The notes under the pieces were generated by a model. The model made no database searches. It was not told the DNA's origin and saw nothing but the letters and a program-made list of their open reading frames with translations. Made by a program: the position numbers and the translations under genes. 64,000 bases of DNA. It comes from Plotosus lineatus. Taxonomy: Eukaryota; Chordata; Actinopteri; Siluriformes; Plotosidae. Of this stretch, positions 9,931 to 20,770 are shown piece after piece (the first letter of the stretch is position 1; every line of letters begins with the position of its first letter). The DNA is taken from contig CM045733.1 in NCBI GenBank assembly GCA_024760905.1, positions 34,955,001 to 35,019,000 of the forward strand. The letters run 5' to 3'.

Positions 9931-11752
9931 CACTTGACTGCTACAGCCCGACAGACACATCCCCCTCCCTCTGCAGCCCACCCCAGCCCCCCCCCCCTCT
10001 CCCTCACATCAGACCAGGTGAGGAGACAGCTGAGGCGACTAAATCAGAGGAAATCTGAAGGACTAGATGGCATCAGTCCCAGGCTGCTGAGGACCTGCGC
10101 AGACCAGCTCTGTGAGGTACTATGCTACCTGTACAACCTGAGCCTCAGCCTGGAGAAGGTTCCCGTCCTGTGGAAGACCTCCTGTGTGGTTCCGGTTCCC
10201 AAAACAGCACAAGCAAAGGAACCAGCCCACTACAGACCTGTTGCCCTGACCTCCCACCTTATGAAGACCATGAAAAGGCTCCTCCTCATACACCTCCGCT
10301 CTATGGTGAGCCCCACCCTAGATCCGCTGCAGTTTGCCTACAGGCCCAACATCGGAGTAGAAGACGCCGTCATCTACCTTCTGCAGTGGGCATTCACCCA
10401 CCTGGAAATCGCTGGCAGCACTGTGAGGGCCATGTTCTTTGACTTCTCCAACACCATCAGGCCAGCGCTTCTGCGGGGGAAGCTGGAGGACGTGGGAGTG
10501 GACGGGCTTCTTGCTGCCTGGATCACTGACTACCTTACTAACCGTCCACAGTACGTGCGGCTGCGCGGCTGTAAGTCAAAGGTGGCAGTCTGCAGCACGG
10601 GGGCACCGCAGGGCACCGTCCTCTCACCCTTCCTTTTCAGCATTGATACCTCAGACTTTAGCTATAGCACAGACAGCTGCCACCTCCAGAAGTTCTCGGA
10701 CGACTCTGCCATCGTGGGCCGTGTGTCAGAGGGGAACGAGCTGGAGTACCGGTCGGTGATCGTTGACTTCGTGGACTGGTGTGAGTGCAACCACTTGTGC
10801 TTGAACACCAGGAAGACGAAGGAGATGGTGGTCGACTTCAGAAGAAGCACACTAACACACACACACACAATCACTAGTGAACATCCAGGGACAGAACATT
10901 GAGATAGTGAACAGTTTCAAATACCTGGGCGTTCACCTTAACAATAAACTGGACTGGTCCCACAACACCAACGCCCTGTACAAGAAGGGCCAGCGTCGCC
11001 TCCACCTTCTGAGGAGACTCAGGTCCTTCGGAGTATGCAGACCCCTGCTCAGGACATTTTATGACTCTGTGTTAGCCTCTGCAATCCTCTACGCTGCCAT
11101 CTGCTGGGCCCCGGGCAACTCAGAGCGGGACAGAAAAAGACTGAACAAGCTGGTCAGGAGGGCCAGCTCTGTCCTCGGCTGCCCACTGGACTCTGTGGAG
11201 GAGGTGAGTGAGAGGAGGATGGTAGCAAAGCTCACATCCATCATGAACAACAGCTCTCACCCACTTCACCAGACTGTAGAGAAGCTGAGTAGCTCCTTCA
11301 GTGGACGACTGAGACATCCTCAGTGCAGGAAGGAGCGCTACCGCAGGTCGTTCATTCCCACCGCTGTCAGACTGTACAACGCCACTTTGTAACTGTCTGT
11401 AAAAATACCGGTTATGTGCAATAAAAACCCCGTGCACTTTAATCAACCACATCTACCCCACTGACTGTGAACCATATCAACCCATCTACTCTGCACTCAG
11501 ATACATTACACTTTAATATAGGCCAGTCTATAAAGTTGCTCCATTCTTTTCTTTTATTCTTTTATTGTTTATTAATTTATACTATTTATGTATCTATTTA
11601 TTTATTTATGTATATAATATATATGTATGTGTGTATGTTTGTATATGTATCTATATTTGCACCCCCTACTGATGGTACCTCAAGAGCCTGTAACAGTGAA
11701 TTTCTCCATTGTGAGATTAATAAAGCTGTATCTTATCTTATCTTATCTGTAT
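9931..11752 (+). mobile_element. L2/CR1-like LINE, 5'-truncated, inserted in LINE-A
   Basis: Frame 1 (about 9990-10870) carries RT fingers and palm blocks: RKSEGLDGISPRLLR, HYRPVALTSHLMKT, LDPLQFAYRPN, GAPQGTVLSPFLFS and the catalytic pair in KFSDDSAIVG. Motif A reads FDFSNTI, three residues shorter than the usual FDFSSAFNTI. An (AC)n run at 10857-10868 shifts the frame; the C-terminal half continues at 10877-11392 (SFKYLGVHLNNKLDWS, then SFIPTAVRLYN) and ends in TAA at 11392. A 3'UTR follows, ending in ATTAATAAAGCTG plus (TATCT)n, typical of fish L2-like elements. The endonuclease is absent. The flanks rejoin as LINE-A sequence (..GGATAAAGTTGATG.. on the minus strand) with little or no target duplication. 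Inactive. Confidence 0.88.
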
Positions 11753-13322
11753 CTTATCCCTCTGTAGTTTCCAGAACTCTGCACATATCTCTTGTTCTTA
11801 AAAATGGGCACCAGCACACTTCACCTCCATTCCTCCAGCATCCTCTCATTTTCTAAGACCTTGCTGAATGTTTTTGTCAGAAAATCTACTGCTACCTCTC
11901 CTAGACACTTCCATACCTCCACCGGTATGTCATCAGGACCAACTGCCTTTCCAATCTTCATCCTCTTCAATGCCCTCCTCACTTCACCCTTACTGATCTT
12001 TGCTACATCCTGGTCCTCAATGGTCACCCCTTCTACTCTTTTTTCTCTCTCATTTTCCCCATTCATCAGCTCTTGAAAGTACTCTTTCCATCTTCCCAGC
12101 ACACTTCTGTCATCAGTCAATACATTTCTCACCCTGTCCTTAATCACTCTAACTTGCTGCACATCCTTCCCATCTCTATTTCTCTGCTGTGCCAACCTGT
12201 ATAAATCATTTTCTTCCTCTTTACTGTCCAACCTAGCATACAAGTCATCATGCGCTCTCTGTTTGGCCTTTGACACCACTACTTTTGTCTTACACTGTCT
12301 CCCTGTACTCCTGTTTACTCTCTTCAGTCCGCTCTGTCTCATTTCTTCTTAGCAGACCTCTTCCTTTATACACACTCCTGCACTTCCTCAGTCGACCACC
12401 AAGTCTCCTTATCTACTATCCTTCCAGATGACACACCAAGAAATCTCATACCTGTCTCCCTGATCACATTAGCTGTATTTGTCCAGTCATCTGGAAGCAC
12501 TTTCTGACCACCCAAAACCTGTTTCAACTCCTCCTTGAAGACAACACGACACTCTTCCTTTTTCAGCCTCCACCACTTTGTCTTCTGCTCGGCCTTTGCT
12601 TTCTTCACCTTCCTCACCATCAGCGTCATCCTGCACACCACCATCCTATGCTGTTTGACAACACTCCCACCCACTACTACTTTGCAGTCACTGACTTCCT
12701 TCAAATTACATCGCCTGCACAAGATGTAGTCTACCTGTGTGCTCCTACCTCTGCTTTTATATATCACCCTATGCTCCAATCTCTTCTGGAAGAAAGTATT
12801 CACCACAGCCATTTCTCTCCTTTTTGCAAAATCGATCAACATCTGTCCTTCTGTGCTCCTGTCCTGGATACCAAACCTGCCCATCACTTCCTCGTTCGCT
12901 CTGTTGCCTGCACCAACATGTCCATTGAAGTCTGCAACAATGACCACTCTTTCACCTCTGGGGGTACTCTGCATCACTTCATCTAAGTCACTCCAGAATG
13001 TCTCCTTCTCTTCTAACTCACATCCTGCCTGTGGGGCATAAGCACTAACAACATTGACCATCACACCTTCAATTTCTAGCGTGAGACTCATCACTCTGTC
13101 TGACACTCTTTTCACTTCTCGAACATTCCTGACAAACCCATCCTTCAAGATGACTCCTACTCCACTTCTCTTCCCATCCACACCATGAAAAAAATGCTTA
13201 AACCCTGCTCCTAAGCTTTTTGCTTTGTTACCTTTCCACCTGTTCTCCTGAACACACAACACAGTATGTCCACCTTCCTCCTCTGCATCATGTCAGCCAG
13301 CTCTCTATCTTTTCTTTACATA
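11753..13322 (-). pseudogene. LINE-A copy, endonuclease and linker part
   Basis: On the minus strand an endonuclease domain starts near 13316 (ELADMMQRRKVDILCVQENRW) and runs to 12366. Endonuclease motifs seen are QENRW, VADFNGHVGAG, STQVDYILCRR and VKQHRMVVCRM; the first resembles the usual GDFN motif with A for G. After a frame break near 12360-12342 comes the linker and RT start (LYARLDSKEEENDLYRLAQQ, KAVGPDDIPVEVWKCLGE), to 11821, and then NYRG at the L2 junction. Together with 9279-9930 it is one LINE-A copy in the order EN-linker-RT. Databases often label proteins of this type craniofacial development protein 2-like. It is interrupted by L2 and by frameshifts, so it is not functional. 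Confidence 0.9.
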
Positions 13323-13350
13323 GTTCCAACATTTTTGCATAGTTCCAACA

Positions 13351-13353
13351 TAT

Positions 13354-13389
<36 letters not shown>

Positions 13390-13399
13390 TATATATACT
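13351..13399. repeat. (TA)n/(CA)n microsatellite
   Basis: Direct reading. It directly precedes TIG-2. Confidence 0.9.
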
Positions 13400-13415
13400 A
13401 GTATATACATACATA

Positions 13416-13887
13416 CAGTGGTACCTCACCTTACGAAAGTCTCACCAAATGAAAAATTCAGGTTACGAAAAGCATTTTCCTAAATTTTTTTTCTCAGGAT
13501 ATGAAACAAGTTCACGTTACAAAAGCGCCATCTTCAAAACTCAAAGGCACCATTCAAACATTAAAATGCTCCATTCAAATATTCAAACAATGCACGAGCT
13601 ACTCTCCCATCAATGACGTTCAAACATCCCGCCCCAATGGCCTCCCATTAGCTAACAACTGAGCTGTCGTTCATGTCACCTTCACTCAAGCGCCATCTTG
13701 GACAAGTCCACCTGATGCCATTTTGGACAGGGATCCCATTGATGAGGAGGAATGATGCAGATACCTCCCATTGCCTATTATAGAGCTGAATCCACCATGA
13801 TGATTTTCGTGTAAAGAACAGAGTTACTGTTGTTTTCTGCTTTATTTCTTAACTCAGGCTTAGATGACATAGTCATCAACATGTGCG

Positions 13888-13976
<89 letters not shown>

Positions 13977-14253
13977 GCGTGTGATTTCCGGTGCAAGTGA
14001 GAAGAAGAAACGGGCTGCTCGAGTGATATCACAAAGGAATATGGCCAAACCCGTCTATCATTGGTATGATATTGAAGCAGAAGGAGGTCTTAAAAGGTAT
14101 GCTTTTATAATTTTTAAGGGGTCTCGGGGGTAGTATTGGGAGCCTTGGAACAAATCAAGTGTTTTACATGTAAAATGCGGTTCAACTTATGAAAAATGCA
14201 GGTTACGAAAAAAGTTCTGGAATGGATTAATTTCGTAAGGTCGGGTACCACTG
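13416..14253 (+). mobile_element. TIG-2, 838-bp non-autonomous element
   Basis: The ends are CAGTGGTACCTCACCTTACG and the reverse of CGTAAGGTCGGGTACCACTG, with TA at 13414-13415 and 14254-14255. The interior shares blocks with TIG-3 (CATTTTCCTAAATTTT, CATCCCGCCCC.TTGGCCTCC-like, TGCTTTTATAATTTTTAA, GTTTTACATGTAAAATG). It contains a (CG)n/(CA)n run. No transposase frame is present. Confidence 0.88.
13881..13975. repeat. (GC)n-(AC)n run inside TIG-2
   Basis: GTGCGCGCGCGCACACAC.. is alternating purine/pyrimidine, a sequence type that can adopt Z-DNA. Confidence 0.9.
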
Positions 14254-14255
14254 TA

Positions 14256-14286
<31 letters not shown>

Positions 14287-14410
14287 GTGGATGCTTATAT
14301 AGCGCAATTTCATACACGTGTATGCTCAATGTGCATGAGACCCCAGCGCTCCGGGCACCCGTCGCCACTGTACGGCACCAGTTGTTGCGTTGTTCTATCC
14401 TTTTGATGTA
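14256..14410 (-). repeat. (ATT)n and SINE-G body fragment
   Basis: (ATT)n at 14256-14286 is followed by sequence whose reverse complement matches the SINE-G body at about 59440-59500 (blocks GGATAGAACAACGCAA and CAGTGGCGAC.GGTGCC). The tRNA head is not present. Confidence 0.55.
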
Positions 14411-14552
14411 CACCCGCATATTGACACATTTACAGACTATACACACATTCATATATTCACACATACGGTATATAGAAGGATGACTGATATGTCAAAGGTG
14501 CATGATATACACTGGGCAAGAGCTTTATACATATATATATATATATATACTC

Positions 14553-14866
14553 GGAAGTTGCCACAGCGAATCATCTGATTCGCACGTTTGATTTGGCAGA
14601 GGTTTTTACGTCAGATGCCCTTCCTGTCACAACCCTTTTAGCAAGGGACAGAAACACGCTGACGACTTTGCAGCTACTCTTTACGAAAGTCAGCAATGGT
14701 TCTTTTACATGCCTCTCACCATAGACAGTGAAAGACATGGCCCGCCTTTGATAACCCAGTTAGCTGCACTGGGGGGGACAGTGACAACCTTGTGGAGAGT
14801 GGGACTCGAACCCCCAACCTTTGGATCAGCGATCCAGCGCCCTATACCACTAGACCGCCACTGCCT
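14553..14866 (-). repeat. SINE-A full copy inside (TA)n
   Basis: The plus strand runs from the reversed tail (TTGCCACAGCGAATCATCTG) to the reversed head (GGATCAGCGATCCAGCG..ACTAGACCGCCACTGCC). (TA)n flanks it at 14526-14550, and (AC)n(TA)n follows at 14868-14916. The CATCTG next to the tail is LINE-A-like and unusual for SINE-A. Confidence 0.88.
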
Positions 14867-14923
<57 letters not shown>

Positions 14924-15059
14924 TGGCGCATGGTGCTAAAATGTTATAGTTTTCAAGACCTGCTATAAACATCAGTATTACACTGTCCAGGAAGATGATC
15001 CAAATAATGTTTATTCATTTTTTCAGACAGTGTGTGTGATGGTGGGGGTTACATGTTTA

Positions 15060-15189
15060 ACAGCTTGTTGATAGAAACTGTTCTTGAGTGTCTTGCTCTG
15101 CTGTCCTCACCACCCAAAGCGAGAACAGCTTGTTGGTAGAAGCTGTTCTTGAGTCTCTCGCTCTGCTGTCTTCACTACCCGAAGCAAGG
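15060..15189. repeat. Tandem duplication of a ~65-bp unit
   Basis: ACAGCTTGTTGATAGAAACTG.. (15060-15124) is followed by ACAGCTTGTTGGTAGAAGCTG.. (15125-15189); both run through TTGCTCTGCTGTC-like text with scattered changes. Confidence 0.85.
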
Positions 15190-15255
15190 CCTTCTTGTCT
15201 TCTGTAGTACAGCTCCTAAACCATAATCTACATTGCAAACCCCCCCCCCCCATCA

Positions 15256-15486
15256 AAGTACAGCCATGTTTGTCACTGTCTATGGTGAGAGGCATGTAAA
15301 AGAACTATTGCTGACTTTCGTCAAGAGTCAGCTACATAGCAGTCAGCGTGTTTCTATCCTGCGCTCGCCTGGCGAGCTGTCCAGGGTGTACTCTTCCATC
15401 GATTGTTTCTGCCCTGAGATGGGCATCAGCCTCCCTGTGAACCTCATTAGGATTAAGTGGTTCATAAAATCAATGAATGAATGAAC
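15256..15486 (+). repeat. SINE-A' copy, 5'-truncated
   Basis: The SINE-A body (GGTGAGAGGCATGTAAAAG) is joined to the alternative tail GGCGAGCTGTCCAGGGTG..ATTAGGATTAAGTGGTTCA plus (ATGA)n. The tRNA head is absent. Confidence 0.8.
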
Positions 15487-15602
15487 AATATTATCAACAA
15501 TCCTTATACTTTCTACTGTCTGCCTTAAGTTTGTTTTATCGCATAAGTTTGAGCTGTTTACTGTAAATACTGCTGTAAACTGGATAGTTTCCTCTCAGGT
15601 GG

Positions 15603-15650
15603 ATAAAGTGTCTGTCTGTCTGTCTGTCTGTCTGGCTGTCTCTCTCAAGA
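15603..15650. repeat. (GTCT)n microsatellite
   Basis: Five or more GTCT units, then GGCTGTCTCTCTC. Confidence 0.9.
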
Positions 15651-16062
15651 TATTATTATTCATGAAGATGGTATTAGCCCTCACTGTTATGCTCATGGCA
15701 CACACTTGTATATTTCAGCAAGGCCAGATGAAGAAAACAAACTTAATCAATTTCAAAAAGGTGTAAAGGACCTTCAGCACTAGATGCTTACTAACATCCT
15801 CATATTCATTTCTGATAAGATAGAAGTACTTGACCTTGGACCTTTCTTGTTTTTTTTTCTGTTTTGTTTTGTTTTGGTTTGTTTGTTTTTTTTGTTGTTG
15901 TTGTTGTTGGGTTTTTTTTTTTTAGTACTCATGCTACTTCTGAGTTAGCAGTGATCCCTATCTGATTCTGCTTTCAGATACAGTACTTAGGAGATCCATC
16001 CTCCCGGTTGAAGTTCTAATCTTAGAAACCGGCTAATGGTATTTCATATAGACCTAAATAAA
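15651..16062. other. Unassigned, T-rich in part
   Basis: A (TTG)n and T-rich tract lies at about 15848-15925. No gene was seen. Confidence 0.35.
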
Positions 16063-16064
16063 TA

Positions 16065-16905
16065 CCACATTTTTCGGACCATAAGGCACATTTAAAAGCC
16101 TTTAATCTTCAAAAAAAAAAAATAACCATGCACCTTATAATCTGGTGCGCCTTGTGTGTGGATGAAGCCACGTGACTCTATCTCACTAACACCGTCAAAA
16201 CCCAAGTGAAGCAAACTAATTCAGAGCTTACCATCATTCTGGTGGATTAACTAAAGAACTTCAACCTGGATATTGATGTCCAGGTCGTAAGTTAGAGGGA
16301 TCTTGGTTTAATGTCTAAATACTAGGATAAAGCACTGCTACAGGTATCCTCCTGAGACCTCTGATTAACCTTCTTGAATTTAAAGTTACACTGATACAGA
16401 TCCTTAAGAGCAGTGACCTTGGTTCTGTAATGAATACAATATTAATGCGCTATCTCTTTAAGGGGACATGGCTGAGAGAAGGTCACGACCCAGAAAGACT
16501 TCTAATCTCTGTCTCTATTGACCTGACTCCATGTGCGAGGGAATAATAGATAATAAAATATAATAATATAATGTAATAATAAAAAATAATAGAAGGATCC
16601 GGGCTTTATGTCCAATTCGCAGAACTGTTAAACTCAGATACTAATGATGAAGAATTTGATGGATTTGTGGAAGATGATTGAATTGAAAAAGTGAGTTTGT
16701 TGTTTTATATTGTTATAAGTGAACAATGTTGAGTGTTATTGTGAGAGTTGAATCAAATTTGACTTATCTGACTTTTGTTTCGCTTAATACACCTTATACA
16801 CCTTATAATCCGGTGCGCCTTATGTGTGGACAGATGCCGTTTCACCATTGTTCATTGATGTTGTACCTTAGAAATCGGGTGCACCGTATGGTCTGGAAAA
16901 TACGG
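16065..16905 (+). mobile_element. TIG-4, 841-bp non-autonomous element (CGGACCATAAGG ends)
   Basis: The ends are CCACATTTTTCGGACCATAAGG (imperfect) and the reverse of CCGTATGGTCTGGAAAATACGG, with TA at 16063-16064 and 16906-16907. Sub-terminal repeats of TATAATCYGGTGCGCCTT occur at both ends. A short coding remnant near 16618-16681 reads AELLNSDTNDEEFDGFVEDD stop, an acidic tail of the kind found at the C-terminus of pogo/Tigger-like transposases. This suggests an internal deletion derivative of an autonomous element. Confidence 0.75.
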
Positions 16906-17032
16906 TATTCAGAGGCTGTGAGGATGAGCTTTTATTGCTTCTGATATTAATATAATTTACAAAATTGTCATTTTACTCTTACACAACTACATTTACAATT
17001 GCAGTTATAAGATAAAGAGCCTTGGCAGTAGA

Positions 17033-17342
17033 GCATGGTGGTGTAGTGGTTAGTACATCTGCCTCACAGCAAGAAGGTCCTGGGTTTGATTCCAAGCATG
17101 GGCGTTTCTGTGTGGAGGTACAGTGGTTTCTTCCCACAGTCTGAAAGCATTCACAGTAGGTCAATTGGCTGTTTCAAATTGCCCCACGGTGTGAGTGTGA
17201 GTATGAATGTTTGTGTGACTGACATTCCTGCAATGGCCTGGCTTACTGTCCAGGGAGTACTCCGTCTCACACAGTCGGCTGAAATGGGTGCCAGACTCCC
17301 TGCAACCCTAATTAGGGTTAAGTAGTTCGGAAAATGAACACA
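17033..17342 (+). repeat. SINE-B full copy
   Basis: The A-box region is TGGTGTAGTGGTTAG and the B-box-like block is GGTTTGATTCC. The body is CTGTGTGGAGGTACAG.. and the tail is GCAACCCTAATTAGGGTTAAG with GAAAATGAAC. A short (ATT)n follows. Confidence 0.88.
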
Positions 17343-17599
17343 TTTATTATTATTATTATATAGAATTTTTTAATCTTCATGTCCCAACAAGAATTAGACA
17401 CGCATGTATTGTATTAGGTTCTGCAACCCTTGAATAAAGCCAAAAGCCAGTTTTATAGCCATCCAGATGTGTGCATTTAACAATGAAGGTACAGAAATTG
17501 TTGAACGATGAATTCAAAAGGAATCTTACTGAGTTCTAAGTGTAACTATCTGAGGAAGAAAATGTACAAACACCAGTGCACAGATGTGAACAAGGCATA

Positions 17600-17918
17600 A
17601 ATTTAAATTGGCCGAAATGGTGAAATGGTGGTCCTGAATTCAAGTCACAGGTTCAACCATTTCTGTGTAGACTTTGCACATTCTACCTGTGTTTGCATGG
17701 GTTTCATCTAGATACTCTAGTTTCCCCCACAGTCCAAAGACATGCACCATAGGTTATTAGCTGTTTCAAATTGTGCCTTGGTGTGTATGGGAGTGTGACT
17801 GGTTGTGTGAATGTTTCATCTTGTCTGGCAAGCTTTTCATGGTGTATCCCTCCTTCACTCAGAGCCAGATGAGATAAGCTCTAGTACGATTAATTACTTT
17901 GGTGAATGAGTAAGTGGA
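17600..17918 (+). repeat. SINE-B degenerate copy
   Basis: The body block CCCCCACAGTCCAAAGACATG and the GTTGTGTGAATGTTTCATC..GGCAAGC segment align with SINE-B. The head and tail are heavily mutated. Confidence 0.7.
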
Positions 17919-18179
17919 TGATTGAGAGAGTAAATTGAACTGGATGATACATGCACCTTGTGTGTGTTTTCTGGTATACACCCTTTTTATGGTACAATAA
18001 TGATGATTACTGCAAGAGCTATTAGGCCATACCATTTTGGACCTTGCCATATCTTATCAAATTTGTATATGTAAATGAGAAGCAGAAGGATGAGAATTAG
18101 CCTCCTGTACACTGTCTCAAGAGGTTTAGAGTAAATGGAAAGGATACTAGAAGGCACTATTAACTAGGGTTTTCCAAAA

Positions 18180-18310
18180 AAAAAAAAAAAAATTCCGAAT
18201 TAAACATCACACACCGTTTCATTTTGTGAGGTTACCTAAGAATACCCTGTCAAAAAAAATCAGGTCAATTGGATAGTTTTAACTGACAACTCAATGTATC
18301 AAAATTTTAA
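18180..18310. repeat. R1 repeat, copy 1
   Basis: The block CATTTTGTGAGGTTACCTAAG recurs in reverse at about 22179-22210, with similarity extending on both sides (AACATCACWCACC.., ACCCTGT.., TTTTAAC..CTCAAT). The family was not recognised. Confidence 0.6.
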
Positions 18311-18525
18311 GGAAAATAGCAGAGTTCAGAATAGTTTCATAACGTTCAGTATCACTTATTTTTGCATGAAATGTATTATGTTTTGTGGCAAATATTCTAT
18401 TTATACTGATATTTAAGATGTATGAAGTATATCAAGGCTATTTCCTGCTTCAAAGCTAATCGGAAAGGTTTGTAAAATTAAATAATGGTTTAATCATTCT
18501 CCATAGCGTCTATACTGAGAACTTT

Positions 18526-19117
18526 TTTCTTCTTTTCCTTTCGGCTGTTCCCTTCAGTGGTTGCCACAGCAAATCATCTGCCTCCATCTCACCCTGTCCT
18601 CTGCATCTTCTTCTCTTACACCAACTACCTTCATGTCCTCCTTCACCACATCAATAAATATCTTCTTTGGTCTTCTTCTAGTCCTTCTGCCTGGTAGTTC
18701 CAACTTCACCATCCTACTACCAATATACTCACTATCCCTGCTCTGTACATGTTCAAACCATCTCAATCTAGCCTCTCTGACTTTGTCTCCAAAACCTCTT
18801 ACATGTGCTGTCTCTCTGATGTGCTCATTCCTGATCCTATCCATCCTCGTTACTCCCAAAGCGAACCTCAACATTTTCATCTCTGCTACCTCCAGCTCTG
18901 CCTCCTGTCATTTCCTCAGCGCAACTGTTTCTAAACCATACATCATCACTGGCCTCATCACCATCTTGTACATTTTTCCTTTCATTCTTACCGATACCCT
19001 CCTATGACACATTACTAGTATACCAGATACTTTTCTCCAAACATTCCAACCTGCCTGCACACACTTCTTAACCTCTTTTCCACATTTTCCATTTCTCTGG
19101 ACTGTTGAGCCTAAGTA
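18526..19117 (-). pseudogene. LINE-A copy 4, RT C-terminal part and 3' end
   Basis: The minus frame 18880-18554 reads MKMLRFALGVTRMDRIRNEH, REARLRWFEHVQSRDSEYIG and ..VRWRQMICCGNH stop, then the LINE-A tail to 18526. Upstream on the same strand (19108-18890) is the preceding RT C-terminal region (DTLL..KVYK, ATVSKPY in opposite-frame form). The copy continues at 19966-20770 beyond TIG-3. Several frame breaks. Confidence 0.88.
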
Positions 19118-19484
19118 CAGTCAGCCCTCTACTTACGAAAGCCTCTGAATACGAAAAATCCATGTTAAGAAAAACATTTTCCTAAATTTTCGTCCTCTGT
19201 ACTCGAAAGAACCTCTTTTTATGAAAAGCGTCAAACTCGCCATTCAAAAATTCAAACAACGTGAGAGTTGCTCTCTCATTGGCTGTCTCCCAACATCCCG
19301 CCCCGTTGGCCTCCCATTGGCTAGGAGAGATGACACTGTCATTCCAACTTTGTTTAAGTTTGTGTGTGAACTGTGTTTATGTTTGTGTGTTATTCCAACT
19401 GTATTTTATGGCTCAGGCTTTTAACATTCCATAAACATTTGTAAGATTATAACTCTGCTAGGAAGACATAGTCAACACACGCGT

Positions 19485-19583
<99 letters not shown>

Positions 19584-19705
19584 TGTGTGATTCCCAGTGA
19601 AAGTGATTCCCAGTGCCATGAGATTTTAACTCTGTGAAGAAAACATGGTCAACACGAAGTAAGTACCTTAAATGTCTGCTAAGAAGACATAGTCAACACA
19701 CGCGT

Positions 19706-19750
<45 letters not shown>

Positions 19751-19965
19751 TGTGTGATTCCCAGTGAAAGTGATTCCCAGTGCCATGAGATTTTAACTCT
19801 GTGAAGTACCTTAAAAGCTATGCTTTTATAATTTTTAAAGGGTAGTCTTGGGAGCCTTGGAATGAGTCATGCGTTTTACATGTAAAATGTGCCTCTACTT
19901 ACGAAAACTCCAGGTTCAGAAAAAGGTGCTGGAACGGATTAAGTTCGTAAGAAGAGGGCCGACCG
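19118..19965 (+). mobile_element. TIG-3, 848-bp element inserted in LINE-A
   Basis: The ends are CAGTCAGCCCTCTACTTACG and the reverse of CGTAAGAAGAGGGCCGACCG, with TA at 19116-19117 and 19966-19967. The uninterrupted LINE-A sequence at 2931-2960 (TTTTAAGTACATAGGCTCAA) shows the empty site with a single TA. The interior shares blocks with TIG-2. Two CA-repeat modules (19463-19640 and 19676-19805) share GAAGACATAGTCAACACACG and GATTCCCAGTGAAAGTGATT. Confidence 0.92.
19486..19750. repeat. Duplicated (CA)n modules inside TIG-3
   Basis: (CA)n at about 19486-19580 and again at 19705-19747, each between CACGCGTGCACAC and CACGTGTGTGTGATTCCCAG. The two modules are a tandem duplication. Confidence 0.9.
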
Positions 19966-20770
19966 TACTTAAAATCCTCCACCTTCTTTATTTCTGCACC
20001 ATGTAACCTCATCGTTCCTCTTGGGTGCTTCTTGTTCACACACATGTATTCTGTCTTACTGAGGCTAACCTTCATTCCTCTCCTTTCCAGGGAATAGCCC
20101 AACCCCTCAAGATTTTCCTCCACTTGCTGTCTACTCTCATTACAGATCACAATATCATCTGCAAACATCATAGTCCATGGAGATTCTTGTCTAACCTCGT
20201 CTGTCAGCCTGTCCATCACCATAGCAAACAAGAAGGGGCTCAGAGCTGATCCTTGATGCAGTCCCACCTCCACCTTGAACTCTTCTGTCACGCTGATAGC
20301 ACACCTCACCACTGCCTTACATCTCTCATACATGTCTTGCACCACTCTAACATACTTTCCACCAATGGCCACTCTTTCACCTCTGGGGGTACTCTGCATC
20401 ATTTCATCGAACTCACTGAAGTGATGCAGAGTACCCCCAGAGGTGAAAGAGTGGCCATTGGTGGAGAGTATGTTAGAGTGGTGCAAGACATGTATCTAAC
20501 TCACTCCAGAATGTCTCCTTCTATTGTAGCTCACATCCTGCCTGTGGGCCATAAGCACTAACAACATTGAACATCATGCCTTCAATTTCTAACTTGAGAC
20601 TCATCACTCTGTCTGACACTCTTTTCACTTCTAGAACATTCCTTACCAACCCCCCCTTCAAGATGCCTTCTACTCCATTTCTCTTCCCATCCACACCATG
20701 ATAAAACAGCTTAAACCCTGCTCCTAAGCTTCTAGCCTTGCTATCTTTCCACCTGGTCTCCTGAACACAG
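19966..20770 (-). pseudogene. LINE-A copy 4, endonuclease start and RT with a hairpin junction
   Basis: The minus strand begins at about 20768 with the endonuclease N-terminal region (QETRWKDSKARSLGAGFK, FNVVSAYGPQAGCEL, KETFWSELD). It then jumps at a palindrome (20328-20495) directly from GERVAIGG to the RT (KYVRVVQDMYERCKAVVRCA, FADDIVICNESRQQ). Most of the endonuclease and the RT N-terminus are therefore missing. The RT is cut by TIG-3 at 19965 and resumes at 19117. Confidence 0.85.
20328..20495. repeat. Palindrome, 74-bp arms, 20-bp spacer
   Basis: The left arm 20328-20401 is the reverse complement of 20422-20495 with one mismatch by eye. Both arms are LINE-A sequence (MQSTPRGERVAIGG fused to KYVRVVQDMY). 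It lies at the internal deletion junction of this LINE-A copy. Confidence 0.95.

Noticed and set aside
12366..13262. Host gene resembling craniofacial development protein 2
   Set aside because: The frame is the endonuclease domain of an RTE-type LINE; the name is a common database label for this LINE protein. It sits in the order EN-linker-RT with other broken LINE parts.
13778..14048. Open frames of Val/Cys repeats on the minus strand
   Set aside because: Translation of the (AC)n microsatellite.
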